Source of the DNA: Pseudoalteromonas marina | GTDB lineage: Bacteria > Pseudomonadota > Gammaproteobacteria > Enterobacterales > Alteromonadaceae | Length of the DNA stretch: 64,000 nucleotides | Direction of reading: 5' to 3' | NCBI RefSeq assembly: GCF_000238335.3 | Contig: NZ_AHCB03000012.1 | Span: forward strand, 186,001-250,000 | Shown here: positions 1 to 12,487 of the stretch, piece after piece | Numbering within the stretch: position 1 is the first letter of the stretch | How the letters are laid out: each line of letters starts with the position of its first letter | The notes under the pieces: model-generated | The model's input: the letters and a program-made list of their open reading frames with translations, nothing else | What the model was told of the DNA's origin: nothing | Databases searched by the model: none | Translations under genes and position numbers: made by a program

Positions 1-1158
1 TGATGGCCCTGAGGGTTTAATTTGTTTTGTTTCAGCTTGTACTGGCTGTTTTACAATTGTTGTTACAGGTGCTTTAGGTGTAACTTTTTTTGGAGTGACT
101 TCTGGTGTTGTTTCAACTTCATTAACAGCTGTTTCTGCGCTTGTGTTCATATCATTTCTGGCTATGACCGGATTCGCATCTTGCGTGTTTTGTTCAGGCT
201 TTGCTGGACTTATTTGCGCCGGTTGCTTAATAACCAGGCTTGTTGTGCTGTCTTGATTAGGTGCTTTTTTTCTAACTATTTTTATTTTTGGTTTTGCACT
301 TATATATGTGCCGTCTGCATCAGCTTTTAACTCATTGAGTTTTGCCTTACGATATTTCTCGCGCAGCATTTCAAATTCGTTAAATCGTGTGCGTTGCTCT
401 CTAATTGCGTATGCTTCTTTACTAGTAGAATAGGTTTGTAAAAGTGTGCTTGCTACTTTTTCGGCTTCTTCTATTCGACCCATGCGATTTTTAACTAAAT
501 AGCTAAGCATTAAAGCACGCGAGGATACTCGGCCTGTGTCGTCATGTTTTTTAAGAATGTCGTTCGCTTTGTATAAGTCACTTTTTGCATAAAACAGAGC
601 CGCTAAGCTTATAAGAGTAGAGGTTCGTTGAGAGCTATGATTAAGCGCTTGCTTAAAGTAAGTTTCTGCGTTTTCAAAATCATCAAATTCAATGGCGCAC
701 AATGCTAGATTTTCGTAGCTCTCGGCAACACGAATATACGTTGGAATTTCAATGGCTTTTAAAAATTGATCAGTGGCGCGGTCGTATTCATCAATACCAC
801 ATAAAAATACACCGTAGTTGTTGAGTGTATTAGGATCATCAGGCTTTATATCTAATGCTTTTTGGTAGGCTCTGTCGGCTAATGGGTTTTCACCTACTTG
901 CTGGTAGTAATAGGCCATAGAGTAATGAACTTCAGGTAAATTGGGAGCGAATTCAGCAGCGCGTTCTAGGTTGTATTTTGCTTGTGAATTATTACCTGTT
1001 TTTAGGTACTGTAAGGCTAAAGCTATTCGAGTGCGTGCTGCCCCGGCGTTATTGATTTTATTTTTGACAACGGGCTTATTACTGCCGTTATAACTACTTT
1101 CGGTAACACAGCCACTTAAAGCCAGTGCCGATAGTGTTATAGCAAGTATAGATCGCAT
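1..1158 (-). CDS. pilW: Type IV pilus biogenesis/stability TPR lipoprotein (PilF/PilW type), 3' end outside window
   Basis: The frame is open from an ATG at 1158 to the window edge (386 codons, no stop), so the gene is partial at its C-terminus. The N-terminus is a lipoprotein signal peptide ending in the lipobox LSGC (Cys about residue 17). It is followed by tetratricopeptide repeats (for example YQKALDIKPDDPNTLNNYG), the layout of the pilotin that places the PilQ secretin in the outer membrane. The neighbourhood pilW-rlmN-ndk is the usual gammaproteobacterial order and supports the call. Known PilF/PilW proteins are about 250 residues. Here a Pro/Lys/Thr/Val-rich low-complexity tail follows the TPR part and has not ended at residue 386. 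The tail could be a linker to another domain outside the window. Confidence 0.85.
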   Translation of the reverse strand, partial: MRSILAITLSALALSGCVTESSYNGSNKPVVKNKINNAGAARTRIALALQYLKTGNNSQAKYNLERAAEFAPNLPEVHYSMAYYYQQVGENPLADRAYQKALDIKPDDPNTLNNYGVFLCGIDEYDRATDQFLKAIEIPTYIRVAESYENLALCAIEFDDFENAETYFKQALNHSSQRTSTLISLAALFYAKSDLYKANDILKKHDDTGRVSSRALMLSYLVKNRMGRIEEAEKVASTLLQTYSTSKEAYAIREQRTRFNEFEMLREKYRKAKLNELKADADGTYISAKPKIKIVRKKAPNQDSTTSLVIKQPAQISPAKPEQNTQDANPVIARNDMNTSAETAVNEVETTPEVTPKKVTPKAPVTTIVKQPVQAETKQIKPSGPS

Positions 1159-1200
1159 TACCTTATCTCTTTATTTTTGTCCATATTGCCTATATTACCT

Positions 1201-1258
1201 AAAAGCCCTCATGTTGCATCAATTATTTAATAATAAACGATTTAACAGGAGGGCTTTT
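1201..1258. repeat. Inverted repeat between rlmN and pilW
   Basis: AAAAGCCCTC (1201-1210) is repeated inverted as GAGGGCTTTT (1249-1258) with a 38-nt AT-rich loop. It lies just after the rlmN stop and before pilW on the minus strand. It could act as a weak terminator or mRNA structure. The long loop and short T tract argue against an efficient terminator. Confidence 0.4.
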
Positions 1259-1274
1259 AGTAATTTAACTAAAT

Positions 1275-2408
1275 TTAGGCTTGCTGGATGTTAACTGAGA
1301 TTTTGTTATCGTCACGCATTTTCTTTTTCGCCATACGTTTAGTGCGGTCAACTACATCGCCGGCTAATTGCCCACATGCTGCATCAATATCATCCCCGCG
1401 AGTACGACGCACAATACATGTAATGCCAGCAGCTTGTAAAACCTTAGAGAAACGGTCTATTCGGCTGTTGCTCGAGCGTGTGTATTCGTTGCCCGGAAAT
1501 GGATTAAACGGAATAAGGTTTACCTTAGAAGGCGTGCCTTTTAACGTTTTAACTAATTCGTGAGCTTGGTCGGTGCTGTCGTTTACGCCGTTAAGCATTA
1601 CGTATTCAATTGTTACGTCTTTATTGGCTTTAGAGCCATCAATGTAACGACGACATGCCGCTAAAAACTCTTCAATAGGGTACTTTTTATTAATAGGAAC
1701 TAAAATATCACGCAGTGCGTTATCTGGCGCGTGAAGTGAAATAGCAAGCGCTACGTCAATCTTCTCTTTTAATAAATCAAGTGCCGGTACCACGCCCGAT
1801 GTACTTAATGTTACGCGGCGCTTAGATAAACCAAAGCCCCAGTCGTCCATCATTAATTCCATAGCAGGTACTACGTTTTTAACGTTAAGCAATGGCTCGC
1901 CCATACCCATCATTACTACGTTAGTAACCGGGCGCTTTTCGCTGTTGCCATCAAGGCCAATATCTTTAGCTACACGCCATACTTGGCCAATAATTTCAGA
2001 CACTTTTAAGTTACGGTTAAAGCCTTGTTGTGCGGTAGAGCAAAACGTACATTCTAAAGCACAGCCAACTTGTGAAGATACACATAACGTTGCACGTTCT
2101 TTTTCTGGGATCCACACGGCTTCAACTTCTTGGCCGCCTTCAAGGACTAATGCGTATTTGATTGTACCGTCGCTCGCTTGTTGGCGAACTGATATTTCAG
2201 GGGCTACAATTTCGCATTCAGCTTTCAGCTTTTCTTTAAGCTTTTTATTTACATTGCTCATTTCGTCGAAGTTATCTACGCCAAAATGATAAATCCATTT
2301 CATCACCTGATCGCCACGAAACGGCTTTTCACCGAACGATACAAATAGCTCACGCATTGCATCTCGGTTTAAATCTAATAAGTTAATCTTTTTTTGCGCA
2401 GTGGTCAT
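1275..2408 (-). CDS. rlmN: Dual-specificity 23S rRNA A2503 / tRNA A37 C2-methyltransferase RlmN
   Basis: Radical-SAM methyltransferase that methylates C2 of A2503 in 23S rRNA and of A37 in some tRNAs. The [4Fe-4S] cluster motif is C116-xxx-C120-xx-C123 (CALECTFC). Two cysteines fit the methyl-carrying mechanism of the family: C109 at the position of E. coli C118 and C345 in DAACGQLAG at the position of C355. The length of 377 residues is usual. The start [13 protein letters not shown] is normal for the family. It lies between ndk and the pilW-type gene, the standard synteny. A terminator separates it from ndk upstream. Nothing unusual is seen. Confidence 0.97.
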   Translation of the reverse strand: MTTAQKKINLLDLNRDAMRELFVSFGEKPFRGDQVMKWIYHFGVDNFDEMSNVNKKLKEKLKAECEIVAPEISVRQQASDGTIKYALVLEGGQEVEAVWIPEKERATLCVSSQVGCALECTFCSTAQQGFNRNLKVSEIIGQVWRVAKDIGLDGNSEKRPVTNVVMMGMGEPLLNVKNVVPAMELMMDDWGFGLSKRRVTLSTSGVVPALDLLKEKIDVALAISLHAPDNALRDILVPINKKYPIEEFLAACRRYIDGSKANKDVTIEYVMLNGVNDSTDQAHELVKTLKGTPSKVNLIPFNPFPGNEYTRSSNSRIDRFSKVLQAAGITCIVRRTRGDDIDAACGQLAGDVVDRTKRMAKKKMRDDNKISVNIQQA

Positions 2409-2530
2409 GAAACAACCTTAATCAGTAACGGTGGTGATAAAATTTACAAGGGCGAATTGTACACAATTCACTCACTTTAATCATTAAGTAAAACATCAAA
2501 TATGCCAGTGTAATACTTTAATTAATGACT

Positions 2531-2554
2531 AAAAAAGGGCTCGAAAGCCCTTTT
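2531..2554 (-). terminator. Rho-independent terminator of ndk
   Basis: GGGCT (2537-2541) and AGCCC (2546-2550) close a CGAA loop. The stem is extended by A/T pairs and followed on the minus strand by a run of six T. It sits between the ndk stop and the rlmN start, so rlmN probably has its own promoter at 2409-2530. Confidence 0.85.
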
Positions 2555-2591
2555 CATACTTTGCATCACAGGGTTAACTGTGAAACTCAAA

Positions 2592-3023
2592 TTAACGAGT
2601 ACGTGGGCAAAGCTCTTCGTCAGCGAAGAAGTACGCGATTTCGCGAGCAGCAGATTCAACAGCGTCAGAACCGTGAACAGCGTTTTCGTCGATGCTGTCA
2701 GCGTAGTCTGCACGTAAAGTACCAGCTAGTGCTTCAGCAGGATTAGTAGCACCCATGATTTCACGGTTTTTAAGAACAGCGTTTTCGCCTTCAAGAACGG
2801 TAACCATTACTGGGCCAGAAGTCATGAAAGAAACTAAAGCGCCAAAGAAAGGACGTTCGCTGTGCTCAGCGTAGAAGCCTTCAGCTTTCTCTTGTGAAAG
2901 GTGAACCATTTTAGCTGCAACGATTTTAAGGCCAGCAGTTTCGAAACGGTTGTAGATAGCGCCGATGTGGTTTTTAGCTACTGCATCAGGTTTTACGATT
3001 GAGAAAGTACGCTCTAAAGCCAT
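2592..3023 (-). CDS. ndk: Nucleoside diphosphate kinase
   Basis: Transfers the gamma-phosphate from ATP to other nucleoside diphosphates through a phosphohistidine. The 143-residue length matches the family. The N-terminal signature [12 protein letters not shown] and the active-site motif NAVHGSD, with the phosphorylated His at residue 117, are both present. It is transcribed away from trhP, and the divergent promoters must lie in 3024-3250. A strong terminator follows it. It is a cytosolic housekeeping enzyme with no odd features. Confidence 0.98.
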   Translation of the reverse strand: MALERTFSIVKPDAVAKNHIGAIYNRFETAGLKIVAAKMVHLSQEKAEGFYAEHSERPFFGALVSFMTSGPVMVTVLEGENAVLKNREIMGATNPAEALAGTLRADYADSIDENAVHGSDAVESAAREIAYFFADEELCPRTR

Positions 3024-3250
3024 CTTTATGCTCCAATAATTTATAAGTAAAAGTGTGAATATTAACGGGCGCGAATTATACGCGCTTTAGCTGAAAAATC
3101 CTAATTTTATTAAAAACCAGTTCAATTACAATTTTATGATCTTGATCAAGGGGAAATTTTTAGTGCTATTTATACTGCCGCGCTTTGATTTTATATTTAA
3201 ATTTATGACGCACACAATTGGCTTAATGCCCTTTGTTGTAGGGAGCGCAA

Positions 3251-4639
3251 ATGTCACCTGTTTCTTCAAGCCCTTTTATACCTGAACTATTGTGCCCTGC
3301 AGGCAGTTTAAAAAATATGCGTTACGCCTTTGCATATGGGGCCGATGCCGTTTACGCCGGCCAGCCTCGCTACAGTTTACGTGTGCGTAATAATGAGTTT
3401 GACTTAGAGACCTTACAAATAGGTATTAATGAAGCTCACGCATTAAATAAAAAGTTTTATGTGGTATCAAATATTGCACCGCATAACGCTAAGGTTAAAT
3501 CGTATTTACATGATATTGAGCCAGTAATAGCAATGGGGCCCGATGCACTGATTATGTCCGATCCGGGTTTAATTATGCTTGTTCGTGAAAAGTGGCCAGC
3601 CATGCCTATTCACCTATCGGTGCAAGCAAATGCCGTTAATTACGCTAGTGTGCGGTTTTGGGCAAAACAAGGTATTGAGCGTGTTATTTTATCTCGTGAG
3701 CTATCGCTTGAAGAAATAAAGGAAATACGTACACAGTGTCCAGACACCGAACTAGAAGTATTCGTGCATGGTGCATTATGTATGGCTTATTCTGGACGAT
3801 GTTTACTCTCGGGTTATATAAATAAGCGCGATCCAAATCAAGGTACATGTACGAATGCATGCCGTTGGGAATACGATGTAAAACCTGGGGTTGAAAACGA
3901 GACGGGCGAAATGGTGCATAAGTTTGATCCGAAACAGGTAATTCCTACTCTTGGCGAAGGCGCACCAAGCAATGATGTATTTATGCTTGAAGAGCAAGGT
4001 CGCCCAGGTGAATACATGCCTGCGTTTGAGGATGAGCATGGCACTTATATTATGAATTCAAAAGATTTGCGTGCCGTGCAGTATGTTGAACAACTTACAA
4101 AAATGGGCGTACATAGCTTAAAAATAGAAGGGCGTACTAAATCGTTTTATTACGTTGCGCGCACCGCTCAGGTATACCGTAAAGCAATAAATGATGCGGT
4201 TGCGGGTAAACCATTCGATACTAACTTATTTAAGACGCTTGAGAACTTAGCACATAGAGGCTATACCGAAGGTTTTTTAAAGCGCCATGCTCACCAAGAA
4301 TATCAAAACTACGAATACGGTCATTCGGTGTCTACTAAGCAGCAATTTGTGGGTGAAGTACTAGGGCGCTGCGAAAATGGACTAGTTGAAATCGACGTTA
4401 AAAATAAATTTTGTGTTGGGCATTCTTTAGAGCTGATGACACCGCAAGGAAACATTACGTTTGAGCTTGAATACATGCAAAACAAAAAGGGCGAAAGTAT
4501 TAGCGATGCCAAAGGCTCAGGGTATATTGTAAAAGTTCAGTTAGATGAAGGTATTAATTTAGAGCACGCTATATTGATGCGTAATTTAGATGAGCACCAA
4601 GATACACGTAACCCCCATAAGCATGCAGTAGTAACTTAA
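3251..4639 (+). CDS. trhP: tRNA 5-hydroxyuridine modification protein TrhP (YegQ), U32 family
   Basis: 462-residue U32 peptidase-family protein. The family member YegQ/TrhP is known to be needed for 5-hydroxyuridine at tRNA position 34 and is annotated in older databases as a protease or collagenase. The N-terminus ELLCPAGSLKNMRYAFAYGADAVY and the cysteine set C177, C184, C200, C204 (HGALCMAYSGRC, GTCTNAC) are the U32 hallmarks and probably bind an Fe-S cluster. A shorter ATG start is not needed, since GGGAGCGCAA precedes this one well. The next annotated plus-strand gene, 415 bp downstream, is the ferredoxin yfhL. Because TrhP activity depends on Fe-S biogenesis, a functional link is plausible but is inference here. 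Confidence 0.93.
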   Translation: MSPVSSSPFIPELLCPAGSLKNMRYAFAYGADAVYAGQPRYSLRVRNNEFDLETLQIGINEAHALNKKFYVVSNIAPHNAKVKSYLHDIEPVIAMGPDALIMSDPGLIMLVREKWPAMPIHLSVQANAVNYASVRFWAKQGIERVILSRELSLEEIKEIRTQCPDTELEVFVHGALCMAYSGRCLLSGYINKRDPNQGTCTNACRWEYDVKPGVENETGEMVHKFDPKQVIPTLGEGAPSNDVFMLEEQGRPGEYMPAFEDEHGTYIMNSKDLRAVQYVEQLTKMGVHSLKIEGRTKSFYYVARTAQVYRKAINDAVAGKPFDTNLFKTLENLAHRGYTEGFLKRHAHQEYQNYEYGHSVSTKQQFVGEVLGRCENGLVEIDVKNKFCVGHSLELMTPQGNITFELEYMQNKKGESISDAKGSGYIVKVQLDEGINLEHAILMRNLDEHQDTRNPHKHAVVT

Positions 4640-4769
4640 CGATTAAACTTAGTAATGAAGGTATCTGTATATCACTGTGAACTTTATTGCTTAAATAAAA
4701 CGAAAAAGTTTATTCATAATAAAAGCTACTTATTAAAGAAATGAACTAATTTACATGCAGTCTGTTAAA

Positions 4770-4868
4770 TCAAGACTCTTCTTTCTTAGTGTTTATATGA
4801 GTTATAACCAGTTTAACCAAAATGATAGTAAGTACAACTGCGGGGAATATCCATACATAATCAGCCAT
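4770..4868 (-). CDS. Candidate 32-residue single-pass membrane protein
   Basis: Too short for standard ORF lists. The ATG at 4868 is preceded by TTGGAG nine bases upstream. The product begins MADYVWIFPAVVLTIILVKL, with one hydrophobic helix at about residues 4-24, and ends in a charged tail (HINTKKEES). The size, hydrophobic segment, charged C-terminus and ribosome-binding site look like a genuine small membrane protein rather than chance. It lies antisense to its flanks in the gap between trhP and yfhL. No function can be assigned. Confidence 0.55.
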   Translation of the reverse strand: MADYVWIFPAVVLTIILVKLVITHINTKKEES

Positions 4869-5054
4869 TGTTTTTAACTCCAAAACTTAATTAATGACAT
4901 TAAGATTAATGTTTTCTTAGCGGTTTGCAATAAAAAGTTAATGGGTGCTCGGTGTATTTTCCAGAGATGAAAAGCGTTAAGTAACTTATAAACTATATAA
5001 AACAAGTGCGATTCAGTATTCGCACTTTATTCAAGGTCAACGAAGGAGGTAATA

Positions 5055-5300
5055 GTGGCACTACTAATAAATAATAAATGCATTAACTGTGATATGTGCG
5101 ACCCAGAGTGCCCAAATGAAGCAATTTATATGGGCGCTAAAATTTATCAGATAGATTCTGAAAGGTGCACCGAGTGTATAGGGCATTATGAAAAGCCAAC
5201 CTGTATAAGTGTATGTCCAATAGATTGCATTAAACCAGATCCAAATTGCCGAGAAACTATTGATGAGTTAGCTAATAAATATATACGTATTAATGGTTAG
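5055..5300 (+). CDS. yfhL: YfhL-type 2[4Fe-4S] ferredoxin (Alvin family)
   Basis: 81-residue electron carrier. The first cluster motif is C9-xx-C12-xx-C15-xxx-C19. The second is C38-xx-C41-x8-C50-xxx-C54, and the long gap between C41 and C50 is typical of Alvin-type ferredoxins. Additional cysteines lie at 58 and 65. Translation starts at GTG (5055), chosen because a near-perfect Shine-Dalgarno AAGGAGG lies seven bases upstream and the protein then begins MALLI as in relatives. It is monocistronic by position. Its partner is unknown; tRNA hydroxylation by the nearby trhP product is a guess from context. Confidence 0.94.
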   Translation: MALLINNKCINCDMCDPECPNEAIYMGAKIYQIDSERCTECIGHYEKPTCISVCPIDCIKPDPNCRETIDELANKYIRING

Positions 5301-5553
5301 TAATAGTACCTAACAATTTCACTCATACAGTTATATATAAAGGCAGTTTGTGTGAGTGCTTAAGATGAATATTTATGAGGAAGCTCAAAGTTATTATTTT
5401 CGTAAAAGTGAAATTAGTTCAAAGTAAATAACCTCATCCTTTGTATAAACTGATTGAAAGGTCTTTTTATATGCAAATTATACCCCCTCAAACCGCGGTT
5501 TGTATGTATTTTGTACTAAAACCAAATTCTTTTGAATAAGCGTGAAATAAACG

Positions 5554-5581
5554 TTGACCATCATTCGAATATCCCTATAAT
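5554..5581 (+). promoter_or_regulatory. rrn promoter P1
   Basis: TTGACC (5554-5559), a 16-nt spacer and a perfect TATAAT (5576-5581). It is followed by a GC-rich discriminator GCGACCCC, the hallmark of stringently controlled rRNA promoters. AT-rich sequence just upstream could be an UP element. Confidence 0.85.
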
Positions 5582-5690
5582 GCGACCCCACTGAGACGGC
5601 AGAGCAGGCAACGCTTAGCGAGGCAAGCAAACCACTTAGTGAGTCGAGTAAAACTTGAGTTTAGATTTTTATAAAATTTAAAATTAAGTG

Positions 5691-5718
5691 TTGACAAAAG
5701 TACAGGAAAGCGTAAGAT
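5691..5718 (+). promoter_or_regulatory. rrn promoter P2
   Basis: Consensus TTGACA (5691-5696), a 16-nt spacer and TAAGAT (5713-5718), about 260 bases before 16S. It is the second tandem promoter typical of rRNA operons. Confidence 0.8.
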
Positions 5719-5751
5719 TCGCTTCCCTTGAGTCGCTAAGGCAACTCAAAC

Positions 5752-5790
5752 GTTCTTTAACAATATAAAGCAATCATCTGTGTGGGCACT
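5752..5790 (+). promoter_or_regulatory. rRNA leader: boxA antiterminator and 5' arm of 16S processing stem
   Basis: GTTCTTTAACAA (5752-5763) matches boxA. The 20 bases 5771-5790 are complementary to 7539-7558 downstream of 16S, with a single G-U pair, and form the RNase III stem that releases pre-16S. The rest of 5301-5977 holds P1, P2 and unstructured leader with no gene. Confidence 0.85.
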
Positions 5791-5977
5791 CGTACAGATT
5801 GAGTTCTAACAGCCAAGCTTAGTTCGCTAAGTGAGGCAAACAAATTAGAGTCTCAATTGAAACTGAGTGACCAACAGAATAATTATTTCGGTAGTTATTC
5901 AGCACAGTCAATTCAATATCGAAAGATATTAAATAAATTCAGAATTCATTGAGCTGTCGAAAGACACAAAACTTTTT

Positions 5978-7513
<1,536 letters not shown>

Positions 7514-7809
7514 TACGATTTAGAACTTATTTGTTCGTAGTGTCCACACAGATGATTGTTAATTAGTTAAGCCACTGGCTTAGTTAATTAATATGCTCTT
7601 TAAAAATTTGGAAAAGCTGATAATAAAATTCGTATGAATAACAATGTTATTTGTACAGAGTTTTCAAAAGTAAAAAAGAATGATAGCAGTATCATTCAGT
7701 GCCATTTAATCACTCTTATGAGTTGATTGATTGGTATCTACTTTAGTATTCAATATTAACTTCTGGCGAAGTTAAACTGTCACAAAACAAAGACCCGTTT
7801 GGGTTGTAT
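7514..7809 (+). other. 16S-23S spacer without tRNA gene; boxA and processing stems
   Basis: About 296 nt. It holds the 3' arm of the 16S stem (7539-7558), a second boxA (TGCTCTTTAAAA at 7594) and, from about 7735, sequence complementary to 10687-10754 beyond 23S, which forms the pre-23S stem. No tRNA-Ile, tRNA-Ala or tRNA-Glu is present. Confidence 0.85.
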
Positions 7810-10695
<2,886 letters not shown>

Positions 10696-10842
10696 ACAAC
10701 GCCAAACGCGTTTTGTGTGACAGTTAAGACAGAAGTTAATAACTAAAGTAGATATTACGACAGACTTAAAAAATATTATCAGATATTTTCCAAATTTATG
10801 AGGTGACTCTTAGCGCGTAGCGTTAACATTGAGGCACCTTGC

Positions 10843-10886
10843 GCAAAGAAAATGGGAGCACTACGTGCTTGTCATTAATTCTTTGC
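10843..10886 (+). other. 23S-5S spacer hairpin, probable processing stem
   Basis: GCAAAGAA (10843-10850) pairs with TTCTTTGC (10879-10886) immediately before 5S. It is a plausible RNase processing structure. The remaining spacer from 10696 holds the 3' arm of the 23S stem. Confidence 0.5.
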
Positions 10887-10894
10887 ACCATATT

Positions 10895-11012
10895 TGCTTG
10901 GTGACAATAGCGTTTTGGACCCACCTGATTCCATGCCGAACTCAGTAGTGAAACGAAACAGCGCCGATGATAGTGTAGCATTTGCTATGTGAAAGTAGGA
11001 CATTACCAGGCT
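10895..11012 (+). rRNA. rrf: 5S ribosomal RNA
   Basis: About 118 nt. The terminal arms TGCTTGGTGAC and ACCAGGCTT pair. The internal block CCATGCCGAACTCAGTAGTG and the GCGCCGATGATAGTGT helix match bacterial 5S. It is followed 11 nt later by a strong terminator, so it is the last gene of the operon. Confidence 0.95.
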
Positions 11013-11023
11013 TCAAATTGTAG

Positions 11024-11055
11024 AAAGCCGCTTCAGAAATGAAGCGGCTTTTTTA
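11024..11055 (+). terminator. Terminator of the rRNA operon
   Basis: AAAGCCGCTTC (11024-11034) pairs with GAAGCGGCTTT (11041-11051), followed by a T run. Confidence 0.9.
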
Positions 11056-11062
11056 CGTCTGC

Positions 11063-11222
11063 AGAAAAGTAATATTCAACATTTTCTTCTCTAAAGCGTA
11101 GCGTCTCCTAAGCGAAGCGCCTCTTTGTTAAGAGTGTTTTGGCTATTAAATACACTGACCTATGGTAGGTAACATTTCACTGTGACTCTCCACCGCTGTG
11201 GACACCAAGACATTACGCAGGC
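11063..11222 (+). repeat. Tandem repeat unit 1 downstream of rrn, 5S-tail-like
   Basis: About 160 nt that recurs with roughly 85-90% identity by eye at 11275-11435. It contains an AAGCG(A/T)AGCG-rich block (11094-11118) and ends CATTACGCAGGC, which resembles the 3' end of 5S (CATTACCAGGCT). It has no convincing reading frame and is best explained as duplicated and decayed rrn-flank DNA. Confidence 0.75.
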
Positions 11223-11274
11223 CGCAGGCTTCAAATACAATAAAGCTCAATTCGCTAAATTTTTTTATGTTTAT

Positions 11275-11435
11275 AGAAAAGTAATATTCAGTATTTCCTT
11301 TTCTAAAGCGAAGCGTCTCCTGAGCGAAGCGCCTCTTTGTGGGCAGTGTTTTGGTTATTCAATACACTGACCTATGATAGGTAACATTTGCTATGTGACT
11401 CTCTACCGCTGTGGGCACCACGACATTACGCAGGC
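11275..11435 (+). repeat. Tandem repeat unit 2, with 5S-like 3' part
   Basis: Second copy of the 11063 unit. It keeps CATTTGCTATGTGA, identical to bases of the genuine 5S gene near 10979, and ends CATTACGCAGGCTTAAAATTGTAGAGAGCC, close to the 5S end plus flank at 11001-11029 but with an insertion where the 5S helix should be. A second terminator-like hairpin follows at 11454. The remaining DNA to 11844 holds only a 16-nt 5S-identical scrap at 11508-11523 and no gene. Confidence 0.7.
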
Positions 11436-11453
11436 TTAAAATTGTAGAGAGCC

Positions 11454-11475
11454 CGACTAGCGATAGTCGTTTTTT
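11454..11475 (+). terminator. Terminator-like hairpin after the second repeat
   Basis: CGACTA (11454-11459), GCGA tetraloop, TAGTCG (11464-11469), then six T. It is in the same relative position to the 5S-like end as the genuine rrn terminator is to 5S. Confidence 0.7.
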
Positions 11476-11844
11476 CCGTCTGGGGTTTAGTAAATAGTCA
11501 AAACCCTATGCCGAACTCAGTAGCGGCTGCTGATGCATATCCTGTGCTCAACGGTATTTTAATTCCCATACATTATGCATAACAACGTCAAAGCGAGATC
11601 CGCACAAGTCAGCCTTTACATAATAATAATTTCTATTTCATGGTGACTTTTACAGATTTACTTCTCTATGTATTGATTTAAGATTTATAACAATATAAAA
11701 AATACTAGCGATTTAAATAAGCGTATTGGCTAATACTTTTATAGAGATAAGTTATTATTGGTTTTGTTTAACTTTACTTGTTAAAAGTCCTTATGGGCTT
11801 TATGCTCTCCTTTTGTTAACGCTTTTACTCATTCAGGGTCCTCT

Positions 11845-12480
11845 ATGTCTTTCCCCTTATTTATTGATGACTCACCTTCTTTAATAGAGTTTACTCGTAT
11901 CTACCTTGCTTTGTTTTATACATTTGTAGCAGGCTTTTATACCTATAGAATTATTTATATGTCACGTACTGAGAAAGAAAACATTGTTTTTCCTGGAGTT
12001 AAGTATTGTGCAAGTTGGTGGAACCATACTGCGTTTAAGTTCTTTAGAGCCTTGATATGGTTTGTATGTGTATTGCGAGTGTTTGTTCCTTCGCTTGATA
12101 ATTACCTAGGGCTTTTTACTGGTTTGAATGATTGGCCCGGTGTTATGTTTGGCAATGTGCTTTTGACAGCAGGTTTTGCTTTATCGATGCTTGTTCATTT
12201 TAATATGGCCTCATTGTGGCGTTCAGGGATTGATCCAAACGGTCCGCGTGAATTAAAGACAAAAGGGTTATATCAATTTTCTAGAAACCCTATGTATTTG
12301 GGGGTGATAGCCGCTCAAATTGGATTTTTCTTAGCGTTGCCAAGCTTATTTAGTTTAATATGCTTAGTCGTTGGGGTCGCAGCTATATACAGGCAAACTC
12401 TGGTAGAGGAAAAACATTTAACCGAGAGCTTTACAGTTGAATATAAACAATATTCACAGGTAGTGCCTCGCTGGTTTTAA
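11845..12480 (+). CDS. Isoprenylcysteine carboxyl methyltransferase / phospholipid methyltransferase-like membrane protein
   Basis: 211-residue integral membrane protein with about five hydrophobic segments. The C-terminal signature GLYQFSRNPMYLG, then a hydrophobic hairpin and EEKHLTESFTVEYKQYSQVVPRW, is that of the ICMT/PEMT group, whose members use S-adenosylmethionine within the membrane. Bacterial members mostly have unknown substrates, so lipid or isoprenoid methylation is only suggested. It stands alone, converging on the c-di-GMP gene at 12488 with only seven bases between stops. No terminator is visible. Confidence 0.8.
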   Translation: MSFPLFIDDSPSLIEFTRIYLALFYTFVAGFYTYRIIYMSRTEKENIVFPGVKYCASWWNHTAFKFFRALIWFVCVLRVFVPSLDNYLGLFTGLNDWPGVMFGNVLLTAGFALSMLVHFNMASLWRSGIDPNGPRELKTKGLYQFSRNPMYLGVIAAQIGFFLALPSLFSLICLVVGVAAIYRQTLVEEKHLTESFTVEYKQYSQVVPRWF

Positions 12481-12487
12481 TTGTGCG

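Noticed and set aside
22..330. 102-codon plus-strand ORF rich in Cys, Phe and Tyr
   Set aside because: It is antisense to the pilW-type gene, whose frame has a signal peptide and TPRs. The odd composition is a shadow effect.
3128..3155. CTTGATCAAG near 3141 as an FNR site for trhP
   Set aside because: Only a short palindrome resembling half-sites; the TTGAT-N4-ATCAA spacing is not met.
11182..11370. 62-codon ORF in the rrn downstream repeats
   Set aside because: It crosses the junction of the two degenerate repeat units, has no ribosome-binding site, and its frame is not kept in both copies.
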